This document shows, in pieces, positions 27,516 through 36,270 of a stretch of 64,000 bases of DNA. The translations under genes and the position numbers were made by a program. This DNA comes from Butyrivibrio sp. VCD2006 (lineage in GTDB: Bacteria; Bacillota; Clostridia; Lachnospirales; Lachnospiraceae). Position 1 is the stretch's first letter. Each line of letters opens with the position of its first letter. The notes under the pieces are model-generated. The model did no database searches, was not told where the DNA came from, and saw only the letters and a list, made by a program, of their open reading frames with translations. The stretch is taken from NCBI RefSeq assembly GCF_000423925.1, contig NZ_AUIX01000016.1:62001-126000 (forward strand), written 5' to 3'.

Positions 27516-28912
27516 TACTGGAAGCCCTCCTCATCTCTTACAGACGGAAGCATGTTGTAAACTCCAAGCGAAATAATAGCCGTTACAATGAATACAACAA
27601 TTCCAAGTACTGCTGCCATCTTATAGTTGGTGTCAGTCACCGTCATCTTATAAAGCCATGTAACCAGAAGATCTGTGTTACCTGCTCTCTCAGCAAGACT
27701 CATAGACTGCGGTTTTCCCTGAGTAAGAAGGTAGATGACATTAAAGTTATTGAGGTTTCCTGTGTACTGTGTAAGAAGGAACGGACCTGTTACAAACAGC
27801 ATGTACGGAAGTGTGATGCTTCTGAACATCTGCCATCCGTTGGCTCCGTCAATCTTAGCACTCTCATACAGATCCTCGGGAATGTTCATCAAAAGACCTG
27901 TTGCAATAAGCATCATGTAAGGAATGCCGATCCAGATATTAACAACAATGATCGTGAAGCGGGCAAGCCAGGGATTCGTCCAGAACGGAATGTAGTTCTT
28001 AATAATTCCCCACTTGAGCAGGTATCCGTTTATAAGTCCGTCATTTGCAAACATCTTCATGACATAAAGGAGAGATACGAACTGGGGTACCGCAATGGTA
28101 ACAACCAGGATTGTTCTCCAAAGTCTCTTGAATTTGATTCCCTTTTTGTTAATAAGAATTGCTACTGCAAGTCCAAGGAAATAGTCAACGAATGTCGCAA
28201 TAAAGGCCCATGCGAGGGTCCAAAGAAGAACCTGTACAAATGTGGGACCAAGTCCACCATTTGAGAATGAAACCAGGTTCTTAAAGTTCTCGAGTCCGAC
28301 CCATGTAAACAGATTCGTCGGAGCCTGATGATTTTTATCATAATTCGTAAATGCTACCAGTATCATGAAAACAATCGGCAGCACTGTGAAAATAAACACA
28401 CCTGTTACAGGAAGTGCAAGAAGTGTCTTATCAAAGTTTTTATCCAAAAGTGAAAGGAAAGATTCCTTATTTGTGGGAAGCTTTTTCCCTTCCTTAAGTA
28501 TCAGCTCTTCCTTGCGATTCTCCTTGATATTGATGTACCACAGAGCAATCAGTGCGATCAGCGCGAAAACTGCAAGCACACCAAAAAGAAGTATCAGGAA
28601 GCTGTTATCTCCATATACTGTTTTTCTCTTAATCTTCTGGGTAGCAACTGTTCCAAGAGTTGTTATCTTGGACAGATATTTCCATCCAAATCCAAACATA
28701 AACCAGAAGAACAACGCCTCACATGCAAGAAGCGCAGCTCCTATCAGAATCTGTCCTCTAAGAATCGGACCGAGTCCCATGATTAAATATGAGAGCTTTG
28801 TCTTAATATCGCCCTCTGCAAAAGTCACCCCTATTGTTTTAAAGCCATCTCCGATGGCCTCAAAAAATGAAGGCGCCGCATTCTTTTTCTTCTTATCTAC
28901 GCCCCTAGCCAT
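27515..28912 (-). CDS. ABC sugar permease, MalF type
   Basis: A 465-residue permease, long for the family. The first ~150 residues carry extra membrane segments (QILIGAALLACEALFFWFMF and ILLFGVLAVFALIALIALWY) and a charged cytoplasmic linker before the standard domain. The EAA loop is ESAKIDGANGWQMFRSITLP. It forms the pore with the MalG-type subunit. Gap to malE is ~130 nt and holds a hairpin. Confidence 0.93.
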   Translation of the reverse strand: MARGVDKKKKNAAPSFFEAIGDGFKTIGVTFAEGDIKTKLSYLIMGLGPILRGQILIGAALLACEALFFWFMFGFGWKYLSKITTLGTVATQKIKRKTVYGDNSFLILLFGVLAVFALIALIALWYINIKENRKEELILKEGKKLPTNKESFLSLLDKNFDKTLLALPVTGVFIFTVLPIVFMILVAFTNYDKNHQAPTNLFTWVGLENFKNLVSFSNGGLGPTFVQVLLWTLAWAFIATFVDYFLGLAVAILINKKGIKFKRLWRTILVVTIAVPQFVSLLYVMKMFANDGLINGYLLKWGIIKNYIPFWTNPWLARFTIIVVNIWIGIPYMMLIATGLLMNIPEDLYESAKIDGANGWQMFRSITLPYMLFVTGPFLLTQYTGNLNNFNVIYLLTQGKPQSMSLAERAGNTDLLVTWLYKMTVTDTNYKMAAVLGIVVFIVTAIISLGVYNMLPSVRDEEGFQ

Positions 28913-28972
28913 ATTCCGGACTCCTCTCTACAGAACTGTAAATCTATTTGGCAACAGTTCCTTACTTAAGAA

Positions 28973-29004
28973 CAGGCCCGGAAACAAGAATGAATCCGAG
29001 CCTG
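28973..29004 (-). terminator. Intra-operon hairpin after malE
   Basis: CAGGCCCGGA (28973-28982) pairs with TCCGAGCCTG (28995-29004) through one G-U. There is no T-run, so it is more likely a transcript-stabilising or attenuating hairpin that favours binding-protein mRNA over permease mRNA. Confidence 0.6.
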
Positions 29005-29041
29005 AAGTTAGTTAATAACTATAATTTGCAACTGTAAAAAA

Positions 29042-30445
29042 TTACTGTGCGTATCCTTCACATGTAGCCTGGAAATCCTCAAGAGCCTTCTTGAAATCAT
29101 CATCGGAAGAATCTACTGTGAGTTCCTTTGAAATTACAGAATCACCAAGTGATGTTGCGAGTGACCAGTAATCTCCGGGATACTGTCCCTGAGGAATTGT
29201 GTACTGAAGCTGCTCTGCAAGAGCTGAAAGAGCTTCGTCAGCCTTAACTGCATCTGACTGCTGAGCTGCAATGTTTGAAGGGCCCCAACCTACTGCATCG
29301 TATCTAGCAAGCTGAACTTCTTCGCTTGAAAGGAATGCTGCAAGTGCATCGCAAACTGCAAGCTTGTTGTCATCTTCCTGAGGCTTAACTCCAAGAAGCT
29401 TGAATCCACCAAAACCACTCATCTGATATGTCTTGCCATCAGAACCTTCGAATGTAGGAAGCTTAGCGCATGCATAGTTGTCGCCAAAGAGATCCTTAGC
29501 AGCCTGAGCATCCCATGTGCCATCAACGATTGCACCAACGTTTGTAGCCTCACCAACTGATGATCCGTTCTGGAATGATTTAGAAGAAGCAAGCTCTGCA
29601 ATCTTCTTAAGAGCTACAACACCTGCATCACTTGCATATGTTGAGTTGCACTTTGTGAAGTTACCTTCATCATCTGTATCGTATGTAAGCTCAGCACCAG
29701 CGCCGAAGAAGAATGCTGTCTGATACCAACCGGAGTTGATCTCGAAGTAGAAGTTCTTGCCTGCTGCTTCGCAATCAGCAACGATGCCTTCAAGTGTAGA
29801 AGGATCACTTACAACGCTCTTGTCATAGTAAAGGAAATATCCGTTGTCAGATGTAATAGGATACGCGTAAAGTGTGCCACCAACTGTTGCAGCGGAAACA
29901 GCACCGGCATCGTTCTCAGCCTTTACAGCCTCTGCATTTGAATCCTCAACAACTTCAAGTGCACCTGCTGTAACAAGTCTTGCAATCTGATCCTGAGCAA
30001 ATGCATAAATATCAGCACCTGCCTCAACGTCTGTGATCATGTTGCCTGCTGCATCGCCTTCACCTACGGGCTCTACAGTAACTGTGTATCCTGCGAATTC
30101 CGGGTGATCACCCTGGAACTTTGTAATCTGCTCATTTGTGAAATCAACTACGTTGTCAGCAACCCAAACCTTGATCTCGCCTGTGCCATAATCAACGTCT
30201 CCAGCATCAGTAGCTTCCTCTGTTGCTTCCTCTGTTGCTTCTTCTGCAGTCTCCTCAACAACCTCTGCTGCATCCTCAGCTACATCTTCAGCCGCATCCT
30301 GAACTGCCTCTGCAGCATCATTTGCAGTCTCTTCTACAGCATCTGCAACATCTCCCGCTGTATCTGCAGCGTTGTTACCACAACCAGCAAGCAGTGATGC
30401 TGCCATTGCTGATGTCAGTAAAACTGATACCAATTTCTTTTTCAT
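29042..30445 (-). CDS. Sugar-binding lipoprotein (MalE-like)
   Basis: A 467-residue substrate-binding protein of the ABC importer. The signal peptide ends in the lipobox SLLAGC. Residues ~25-75 are an unusually long Ala/Glu/Asp stalk (VEETAEEATEEATEEATDAG), predicted as a charged helix, before the binding fold starts at TGEIKVWVADNVVDFTNEQI. The context (GH35) suggests a galactose-containing oligosaccharide ligand (inference). First gene of the operon; a good promoter and LacI-type operators precede it. Confidence 0.93.
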   Translation of the reverse strand: MKKKLVSVLLTSAMAASLLAGCGNNAADTAGDVADAVEETANDAAEAVQDAAEDVAEDAAEVVEETAEEATEEATEEATDAGDVDYGTGEIKVWVADNVVDFTNEQITKFQGDHPEFAGYTVTVEPVGEGDAAGNMITDVEAGADIYAFAQDQIARLVTAGALEVVEDSNAEAVKAENDAGAVSAATVGGTLYAYPITSDNGYFLYYDKSVVSDPSTLEGIVADCEAAGKNFYFEINSGWYQTAFFFGAGAELTYDTDDEGNFTKCNSTYASDAGVVALKKIAELASSKSFQNGSSVGEATNVGAIVDGTWDAQAAKDLFGDNYACAKLPTFEGSDGKTYQMSGFGGFKLLGVKPQEDDNKLAVCDALAAFLSSEEVQLARYDAVGWGPSNIAAQQSDAVKADEALSALAEQLQYTIPQGQYPGDYWSLATSLGDSVISKELTVDSSDDDFKKALEDFQATCEGYAQ

Positions 30446-30497
30446 TTCAATTTTCCTCCGTTTTTTTGTGCCATTACTTTGTTTTTTTGTTGACTAA

Positions 30498-30516
30498 TGC
30501 GCAACACATTTGCGCA
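30498..30516. promoter_or_regulatory. Candidate LacI-type operator at malE
   Basis: TGCGCAA (30498-30504) and TTGCGCA (30510-30516), a perfect 7-5-7 inverted repeat about 12-30 bases downstream of the predicted transcription start. Two further palindromes lie upstream: AAAACGTTTT (30586-30595, central CG as in LacI/cre sites) and AACCA-TGCG-TGGTT (30663-30676). Which one is bound by the operon LacI protein and which by CcpA is not decidable by eye. Confidence 0.6.
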
Positions 30517-30535
30517 ATTCGTTGTTCTGATGGTA

Positions 30536-30564
30536 ATTCTAATACCGGGTACTTTTGTAGTCAA
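30536..30564 (-). promoter_or_regulatory. Promoter of the malE operon
   Basis: Minus strand: -35 TTGACT (30559-30564), 17-bp spacer, -10 TAGAAT (30536-30541), giving a leader of ~80 nt. The remaining gap to 30846 holds operators and the pilT terminator, with no gene. Confidence 0.78.
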
Positions 30565-30729
30565 TCGTTATTGTTTCACAAATGAAAAACGTTTTCCTTA
30601 TACAAAATGCACAATTTTAACTTAGTTACCGATAAATAGCCAATTTTCATGCGCAACCGCTAAACCATGCGTGGTTAACGGGTGTTAATCGGTTAAATAA
30701 TTAACTGACAATTCAATAAACCGATACAC

Positions 30730-30774
30730 AAAAAAGCACGGATAAAGAAACCGTTTTCTTGTTCTTTATCCGTG
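30730..30774 (-). terminator. Terminator of pilT
   Basis: Stem CACGGATAAAGAA (30738-30750 region) with TTCTTTATCCGTG (30762-30774); T6 follows on the minus strand. Confidence 0.85.
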
Positions 30775-30846
30775 TTTATATATTTTGACGTATTTTCAGA
30801 AACTATTTTTTATAATAATGAGCAAATGCCTTTTCACATACCACAG

Positions 30847-31908
30847 CTATCTTAATATTTTATTCTGCATCACATCAGGATCCTGGGCATACTGAATAGC
30901 CTTATCCCTTGATATCTTTCCGCTCTTGCATAGATCAATGATCGCCTCATCCATGGTAACCATTCCGAGTTTCCTGTTGGTCTGCATGATAGTTATAAGC
31001 TGATGCGTTTTTCCCTCACGAATCATATTTCTAACCGCAGAATTAACATGCATTACTTCAAAGGCTGCCACTCTGGCCTCCTCATCAATTGTAGGAATAA
31101 GCTGCTGGGAAATAACCGCCTCCAGAACATTTGCAAGCTGTATTCTTATCTGCTGCTGTTGATGCGGCGGAAATACATCGATTATTCTGTCCACTGTGCT
31201 TGCGGCACCTATGGTATGAAGTGTTGATAGCACCAGATGTCCTGTCTCTGCTGCAGTAATAGCCGTGCTTATAGTTTCAAGGTCTCTCATCTCTCCCACA
31301 AGGATAACATCAGGATCTTCTCTAAGAGCAGCTCTTAAAGCATTGGCATAGTTATCACTATCAAGGCCCACTTCTCTCTGGTTAACGATTGATTTATTGT
31401 GCTGATACAAAAACTCAATGGGGTCCTCCAGAGTGATTATATGAGCTTCTCTGTTGTTGTTTATCTTGTCAATTATGGATGCAAGTGTAGTTGACTTACC
31501 GGAACCGGTAGGGCCTGTTACAAGCACCAATCCTCTCTGTCTCTGATATAGATTCACGACAGAAGGCGGTATTCCGAGTGTCTCGGCATCAGGAATCTCC
31601 GTCTCAACAAGACGGATTGCCATAGCTATCGAACCTCTTTGTTTAAACACATTAAGCCTGAAGCGGCCAAGTCCTTTGATGGAAAATGACATATCATGTT
31701 GTCCCTTTGTTTCAAGTAATTCCTTTTGCTTAAGGCTCATGATCGCATCCGCAACCTCTTCCGTATCAGCCGGAAGCATCTTCTGGTATCCTTCAAGCGC
31801 AATAAGCTTACCGTTCACACGCATCTTAGGCGGAATACCTACAGTGATATGAACGTCGGATGCTCCCTGTTCCTTCGCAATTCTTAGAATCTCATCAATT
31901 CGTGACAT
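30847..31908 (-). CDS. pilT: PilT-type retraction ATPase
   Basis: A 353-residue hexameric secretion/twitching ATPase. Walker A is GPTGSGKSTTLAS (near residue 132), the Asp box is HIITLEDPIEFLY, Walker B is DPDVILVGEMRDLETI, and the AIRLVE-like AMAIRLVETEIP is present. PilT retracts type IV pili. It stands alone here, with no pilin or assembly genes; the divergent comM-dprA pair is competence-related, so a DNA-uptake role is plausible (inference). CAGGAG precedes the ATG. Confidence 0.93.
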   Translation of the reverse strand: MSRIDEILRIAKEQGASDVHITVGIPPKMRVNGKLIALEGYQKMLPADTEEVADAIMSLKQKELLETKGQHDMSFSIKGLGRFRLNVFKQRGSIAMAIRLVETEIPDAETLGIPPSVVNLYQRQRGLVLVTGPTGSGKSTTLASIIDKINNNREAHIITLEDPIEFLYQHNKSIVNQREVGLDSDNYANALRAALREDPDVILVGEMRDLETISTAITAAETGHLVLSTLHTIGAASTVDRIIDVFPPHQQQQIRIQLANVLEAVISQQLIPTIDEEARVAAFEVMHVNSAVRNMIREGKTHQLITIMQTNRKLGMVTMDEAIIDLCKSGKISRDKAIQYAQDPDVMQNKILR

Positions 31909-32091
31909 TGTATTCTCCTGATTTTTATGTGTTTAAAAATGATCAATCAATGTGCTGTAATTAGATCAAAAACGCTTAATATTCGCATTTTTTCCTATCT
32001 TTATCTTGTAGATACCGAAGTCAAAAGTCAACGAACTGAGAATGAAATAAAGCTAAAATTTGGGTGAAATTTTGATGCTTGTATTTTTCCC

Positions 32092-32119
32092 TTGCAAAAT
32101 AACTTTTATTGATTATAAT
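32092..32119 (+). promoter_or_regulatory. Promoter of comM-dprA
   Basis: -35 TTGCAA (32092-32097), 16-bp spacer, -10 TATAAT (32114-32119). It predicts a ~115-nt leader with three small hairpins (arms GCGCTT/AAGCGC at 32127-32140, CGGAG/CTCCG near 32156-32168, and CGCATT/AATGCG near 32208-32223). The rest of the gap 31909-32242 is AT-rich and must also hold the pilT promoter. Confidence 0.65.
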
Positions 32120-32242
32120 TGTTCTTGCGCTTAAAAGCGCTTGTTTATTTTCACGCGGAGTATCTCCGTATTTTCCTTAATTTGGTTACCCGGGCAATCC
32201 TTTGTTTCGCATTTTTTAATGCGTTTGAAAGGAGTTATTTGT

Positions 32243-33838
32243 ATGTTCAGCACAGTAGTCTCAGGTGCGGTAAAAGGCATCATGCCGTATCTGATGCAGG
32301 TCGAGGTTGATACCTCAGACGGACTCCCCATGTTCAATATGGTGGGCTTTATGAGCGGTGAGGTCAGGGAAGCCTCAGAGAGGGTCAGAGTAGCTTTGAA
32401 AAATGCAGGCTTTGCACTCCCTCCCATGAGAATAACCGTAAACCTATCTCCCGCAGATATCAGAAAATCAGGGATAGCCGTGGATCTCCCGGTTGCGGTC
32501 GGAATACTCACAGCTACAGGTGAGATTTCGCCGGATGCACTAAAGGATACCATTGTCATAGGCGAGCTTGGACTGGATGGAGAAGTCAAAGCAGTAAGCG
32601 GAATACTGCCCATGGTCACGCACGCCTACGCAAAGGGATATAAAACCTGTATCCTTCCATCAGACAATGCCAGAGAAGGCGCCGTTGTCCAGGGTATGAA
32701 GATAATCGGTGTGAATTCTCTTTCAGAAGTCGTGGCCTATCTAAAGACAGATAAAGCAGAACAAAATATGCTAATTCGTCCCACTACAGTCGATATTGAT
32801 TCACTTTTCAAAAATGCGGAATATCATGAGGGTTATCTTAAGGGCATGGATTTTTCAGAAATCAACGGACAATCTGCCGTTAAAAGAGCTGTTGAAATCG
32901 CCGCTGCGGGTTATCATCATATTCTTCTGATTGGGCCTCCGGGATCAGGAAAAAGCATGGTGGCAAAGCGTATCCCATCCATCATGCCGCCTTTATCCCG
33001 TGATGAAGCCCTCGAGGTTTCATCCATTTACAGCGTGGCGGGAATGCTAAAAAAGGGCGAAACTCTTATGACCAGACGCCCCTTTATGAGTCCGCATCAT
33101 TCCATTACCGAAGCCGCTCTTGCAGGCGGCGGAAACATCCCGCACCCCGGTGTTATTTCTCTGTCTCACAGAGGTGTCATGTTTTTGGATGAGATGGCAG
33201 AGTTTAAGCGAAATACCTTGAATCTCCTAAGGCAGCCCTTAGAGGACAGGGAGGTTCATATCGCAAGAAGCGGTGGCAACTTTTCATATCCTGCAGATCT
33301 TCTGCTGGTCGGAGCCATGAATCCCTGCCCCTGCGGTTACTATCCCGATCTCAATAAATGCAAGTGTTCTGAGTCCGAAATAACAAAATATCTGGGGCGG
33401 ATTTCCGGACCGATTCTTGACAGAATAGATATCTGCATAGAGGCTGCAAAAATAGATGTCAGCGAACTGAATCACGGTGCGCAGTGCAACGAGACCAGTG
33501 CCGAGATCAGGAAGCGCGTTATGCGAACGGTTGAAATACAGAATAAGAGATTTGCTCATGAAGGAATCCGTTTCAATTCCGAAATGTCTCCAAGACAGAT
33601 TCAAAAATACTGTAAGCTTGGAATAAAGGAGCAGCGTCTGATGGAACAGATTTTTAGCACTATGGACCTATCCGCCAGAGCTTATCACAAAGTTCTTAGG
33701 TTAGCCCGTACCATAGCCGATCTGGAGCAGAGCGATAATATTGAATCCAGGCATCTTACGGAAGCTGCCTGCTATAGAATGATGGATTCAAAGTACTTTA
33801 GCAAGTCAGGAGCCGCAGCAGAAAGGAGGACATCATGA
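32243..33838 (+). CDS. comM: ComM/YifB-like AAA+ ATPase
   Basis: A 531-residue magnesium-chelatase-like AAA+ protein. An N-terminal Lon-protease-like domain (DGLPMFNMVGFMSGEVREA; VGILTATGEISPDALKD) precedes Walker A ILLIGPPGSGKSMVAKRIP (near residue 231), Walker B GVMFLDEMAEF and the zinc motif NPCPCGYYPDLNKCKCSE. ComM is a branch-migration helicase in natural transformation. I chose the ATG at 32243 after AAAGGAG; the reading frame extends 34 codons upstream without a site. It overlaps dprA by four bases. Confidence 0.93.
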   Translation: MFSTVVSGAVKGIMPYLMQVEVDTSDGLPMFNMVGFMSGEVREASERVRVALKNAGFALPPMRITVNLSPADIRKSGIAVDLPVAVGILTATGEISPDALKDTIVIGELGLDGEVKAVSGILPMVTHAYAKGYKTCILPSDNAREGAVVQGMKIIGVNSLSEVVAYLKTDKAEQNMLIRPTTVDIDSLFKNAEYHEGYLKGMDFSEINGQSAVKRAVEIAAAGYHHILLIGPPGSGKSMVAKRIPSIMPPLSRDEALEVSSIYSVAGMLKKGETLMTRRPFMSPHHSITEAALAGGGNIPHPGVISLSHRGVMFLDEMAEFKRNTLNLLRQPLEDREVHIARSGGNFSYPADLLLVGAMNPCPCGYYPDLNKCKCSESEITKYLGRISGPILDRIDICIEAAKIDVSELNHGAQCNETSAEIRKRVMRTVEIQNKRFAHEGIRFNSEMSPRQIQKYCKLGIKEQRLMEQIFSTMDLSARAYHKVLRLARTIADLEQSDNIESRHLTEAACYRMMDSKYFSKSGAAAERRTS

Positions 33839-34968
33839 TCACTGAATCCTCCTATGCGTACATGCTGCATAACGTACCGGGCTTCGGCAACAAAACGCTG
33901 TTTAAGCTACTTGAAGAATTCGGTAGCTGCAAAACAATATACGAAGCTGATGAGGACTCTCTGAAGAAGCTTTTAAACGTTAAGCAGTTCAAGTCATTTG
34001 TCGCTAGCAAGAGAAAGTGGAATCTTGAGAGTGAATTTGAATACCTGTACCACCGTGGAATTGACTTTTATCCTTATTCCCTTGATTCATATCCCAGAAG
34101 ATTAAGAGATATTCCCGATCCTCCATTTGCGCTCTATTGCATAGGGAGTCTTCCTGATGAGAATTTACCTTCGGTCTCCATCATCGGAGCCAGAAACAGC
34201 TCTGAGTATGGAAAATATGCCGCCAAGCTCTTTGGTGAAAAACTCTCATCCATGGGTATACAGATAATCAGCGGAATGGCTCGCGGAGTTGACGGCATCT
34301 CCCAACAAGCTGCAGTTTACGCAGGTGGCAGGTCCATAGCCGTTCTTGGAAGCGGAGTTGATGTTTGCTATCCCGAGGAAAACAGTGCTCTTTACAATCA
34401 GCTCATTACATCAGGAGGAATCCTGTCGGAATACTTACCGGGAACAAAACCAAAACCGCAGTATTTTCCTCCGCGGAACAGGATAATAAGCGGATTATCA
34501 GATGCTGTACTTGTTATTGAGGCAAGAGAAAAAAGCGGCACACTGATCACGGTTGACATGGCCTTAGAACAGGGGCGTGAAGTATTTGCACTTCCGGGAA
34601 GAATCTGTGACAGCCTTAGCTACGGCTGCAATTCCCTGATAAAGCAAGGTGCAAACATTGCCTCATGCCCTGAGGATATCGTGGATTATCTTAGAATAAA
34701 TCTGGGGAAGAAAATTTCTGAAAAGTCAGATATGGGTAGTAAAAGCGCAGGGACCATTTTGGATTATAGTGCCTTTGGAATTAGCAAATCCCAACAGTGC
34801 ATTTTTGAATTACTTGATTTCTATCCGCAAACCACCACTGCGATCTTCGATAAGCTTATTACAAAGGGAATCGAAATGAGCGTTGCAGAAGTAATGAATT
34901 CACTTGTTGAGTTGTGTATAAAGGGTATCGCCGCACAGAACGGAACCGGATTTTATAAAAGAGGATAG
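33835..34968 (+). CDS. dprA: DNA-processing protein DprA/Smf
   Basis: A 377-residue RecA loader for incoming single-stranded DNA. Visible: N-terminal helix-hairpin-helix-like part (VPGFGNKTLFKLLEEFG), the Rossmann fold with SIIGARNSSEYGKYAAKLFG and GMARGVDGISQQAAVYAGG, VLGSGVDVCYPEEN, PRNRIISGLSD, and a C-terminal winged helix. Its start overlaps comM (ATGA), a conserved competence pairing. Confidence 0.95.
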   Translation: MITESSYAYMLHNVPGFGNKTLFKLLEEFGSCKTIYEADEDSLKKLLNVKQFKSFVASKRKWNLESEFEYLYHRGIDFYPYSLDSYPRRLRDIPDPPFALYCIGSLPDENLPSVSIIGARNSSEYGKYAAKLFGEKLSSMGIQIISGMARGVDGISQQAAVYAGGRSIAVLGSGVDVCYPEENSALYNQLITSGGILSEYLPGTKPKPQYFPPRNRIISGLSDAVLVIEAREKSGTLITVDMALEQGREVFALPGRICDSLSYGCNSLIKQGANIASCPEDIVDYLRINLGKKISEKSDMGSKSAGTILDYSAFGISKSQQCIFELLDFYPQTTTAIFDKLITKGIEMSVAEVMNSLVELCIKGIAAQNGTGFYKRG

Positions 34969-35000
34969 GTGTCAAAAACAGCAACAGCTATTAGAAAACG

Positions 35001-35066
35001 ATATCTGTAAATCACAGGCGCTTGTATGAAAAAATAGCTGTAAATCACAGGCCCTTGTGTAATAAA
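35001..35066. repeat. Two 33-bp direct repeats after dprA
   Basis: CTGTAAATCACAGGC occurs at 35005 and 35038, inside units of exactly 33 bp. Each unit can form a small CTGT/ACAG hairpin. The units lie just before the dprA terminator. Confidence 0.7.
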
Positions 35067-35068
35067 TA

Positions 35069-35099
35069 AAGGGATTTCGCAAGCGGAATCCCTTAGCTT
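35069..35099. terminator. Bidirectional terminator, dprA / mscS
   Basis: AAGGGATTTCGC pairs with GCGGAATCCCTT through one G-U. The minus-strand side has a TTTATTTATT tail, so it serves mscS well and dprA less well. Confidence 0.75.
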
Positions 35100-35173
35100 C
35101 AATGACTCTTATAAGCCTGCTAATCTATAGCACTACACTTTTTGCTGATATCACTAATTATACCGATACAAAA

Positions 35174-36070
35174 TCAAAGATCTTCTCTCATGATGACATT
35201 CATACAGTCATAGGTCATCTCTATGCCATTTTCAGTAAGTGCTTCAAAGACCTTAGTATTAACTTCATCCTTCACCACTTCAGTTCTTATGCCGTGGGCA
35301 TAATATACAGTAGCCATCATAACAAGAGCTGAATCTGTGATCTCAATCAGGTAAACCGATCTGCTCAAGGGATTTTCAGCATCGTATTTATCCTCATTCA
35401 GCGTAAGTTCACAATCACAGATGGTTTTTCTTATCAGTTCCTTCGTCTTTTCTATATCCGCCTTGTAGCTCACTGCATACTTAACATCAAAGGATCTCGG
35501 TACCTCATCTGCATAGCTATAATTCGTGATCAGCATAGAATTGGCTTTACTGTTTGGAACTACAAGTCTGGTTGTATCAACGAGCATTAGCACCACGTGC
35601 CGCAGGTTCAAATCCTCAACAATTCCCGATCTTCCATCCTCAAGCATTATTCTTGATCCCAAATCAAATGGCTTATAAATACTAATTTCAAGTCCTGCGA
35701 ACATATCCTTTATTACGTCATTTGCCGCAAGACCAACGACAGCCGCGACCACAGCAGTGGAACCAAGCAGAGATGCTGCAAGCTTCTGCCCTCCCAAAGG
35801 AAGTACTACAAATACTACAATAACTACAAGAGTTATTGTTTTTTGTAAAAACTGGATTGTGATACTGTTACCTTTTCTTTTTTTCAAATGCCTGAAGATC
35901 CTGTTAACGATCTTCATGATCATGATGCTAATTCCAACATACAAAGTCAAAAAAACAATAAAAAGAAACACTATAACGCAAAACACGACTACTTTTTGTG
36001 GCGCATCCAATCCTATAAATTGAGTCTCCATGGTATCCGGCAAAAGCTCGATAAAAAAGTTAAGAAGCAT
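35174..36070 (-). CDS. mscS: MscS-type mechanosensitive channel
   Basis: About 298 residues. Three N-terminal membrane helices, the third being the pore helix with LLGSTAVVAAVVGLAANDVI, then a beta-domain (DLGSRIMLEDGRSGIVEDLNL; TRLVVPNSKANSMLITNYSY) and an alpha/beta C-terminal part. The channel opens on hypo-osmotic shock. I chose the ATG at 36070, after a perfect AAGGAGG, rather than the start ten codons upstream. Confidence 0.92.
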   Translation of the reverse strand: MLLNFFIELLPDTMETQFIGLDAPQKVVVFCVIVFLFIVFLTLYVGISIMIMKIVNRIFRHLKKRKGNSITIQFLQKTITLVVIVVFVVLPLGGQKLAASLLGSTAVVAAVVGLAANDVIKDMFAGLEISIYKPFDLGSRIMLEDGRSGIVEDLNLRHVVLMLVDTTRLVVPNSKANSMLITNYSYADEVPRSFDVKYAVSYKADIEKTKELIRKTICDCELTLNEDKYDAENPLSRSVYLIEITDSALVMMATVYYAHGIRTEVVKDEVNTKVFEALTENGIEMTYDCMNVIMREDL

Positions 36071-36195
36071 TATTTCCTCCTTACATTCAACAAAACTCAA
36101 TATAGATAATCCTTATCAATAAATCGTTTATAATTCAATTTTAGCCGTGAAGTGCTTCTGATTGTGTGAAACTTTTCAAAACTTAATTAAAAATA

Positions 36196-36242
36196 TATAA
36201 AAAGCCCCTGACAAACCGGCTTTGAGTCGTTGTCAGGGGCTT
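36196..36242 (-). terminator. Terminator of fucO
   Basis: AAGCCCCTGACAA (36202-36214) pairs with TTGTCAGGGGCTT (36230-36242); a T-rich tail follows on the minus strand. Confidence 0.9.
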
Positions 36243-36270
36243 CTGTATTTTTAATATTTTGTTATAAGAC

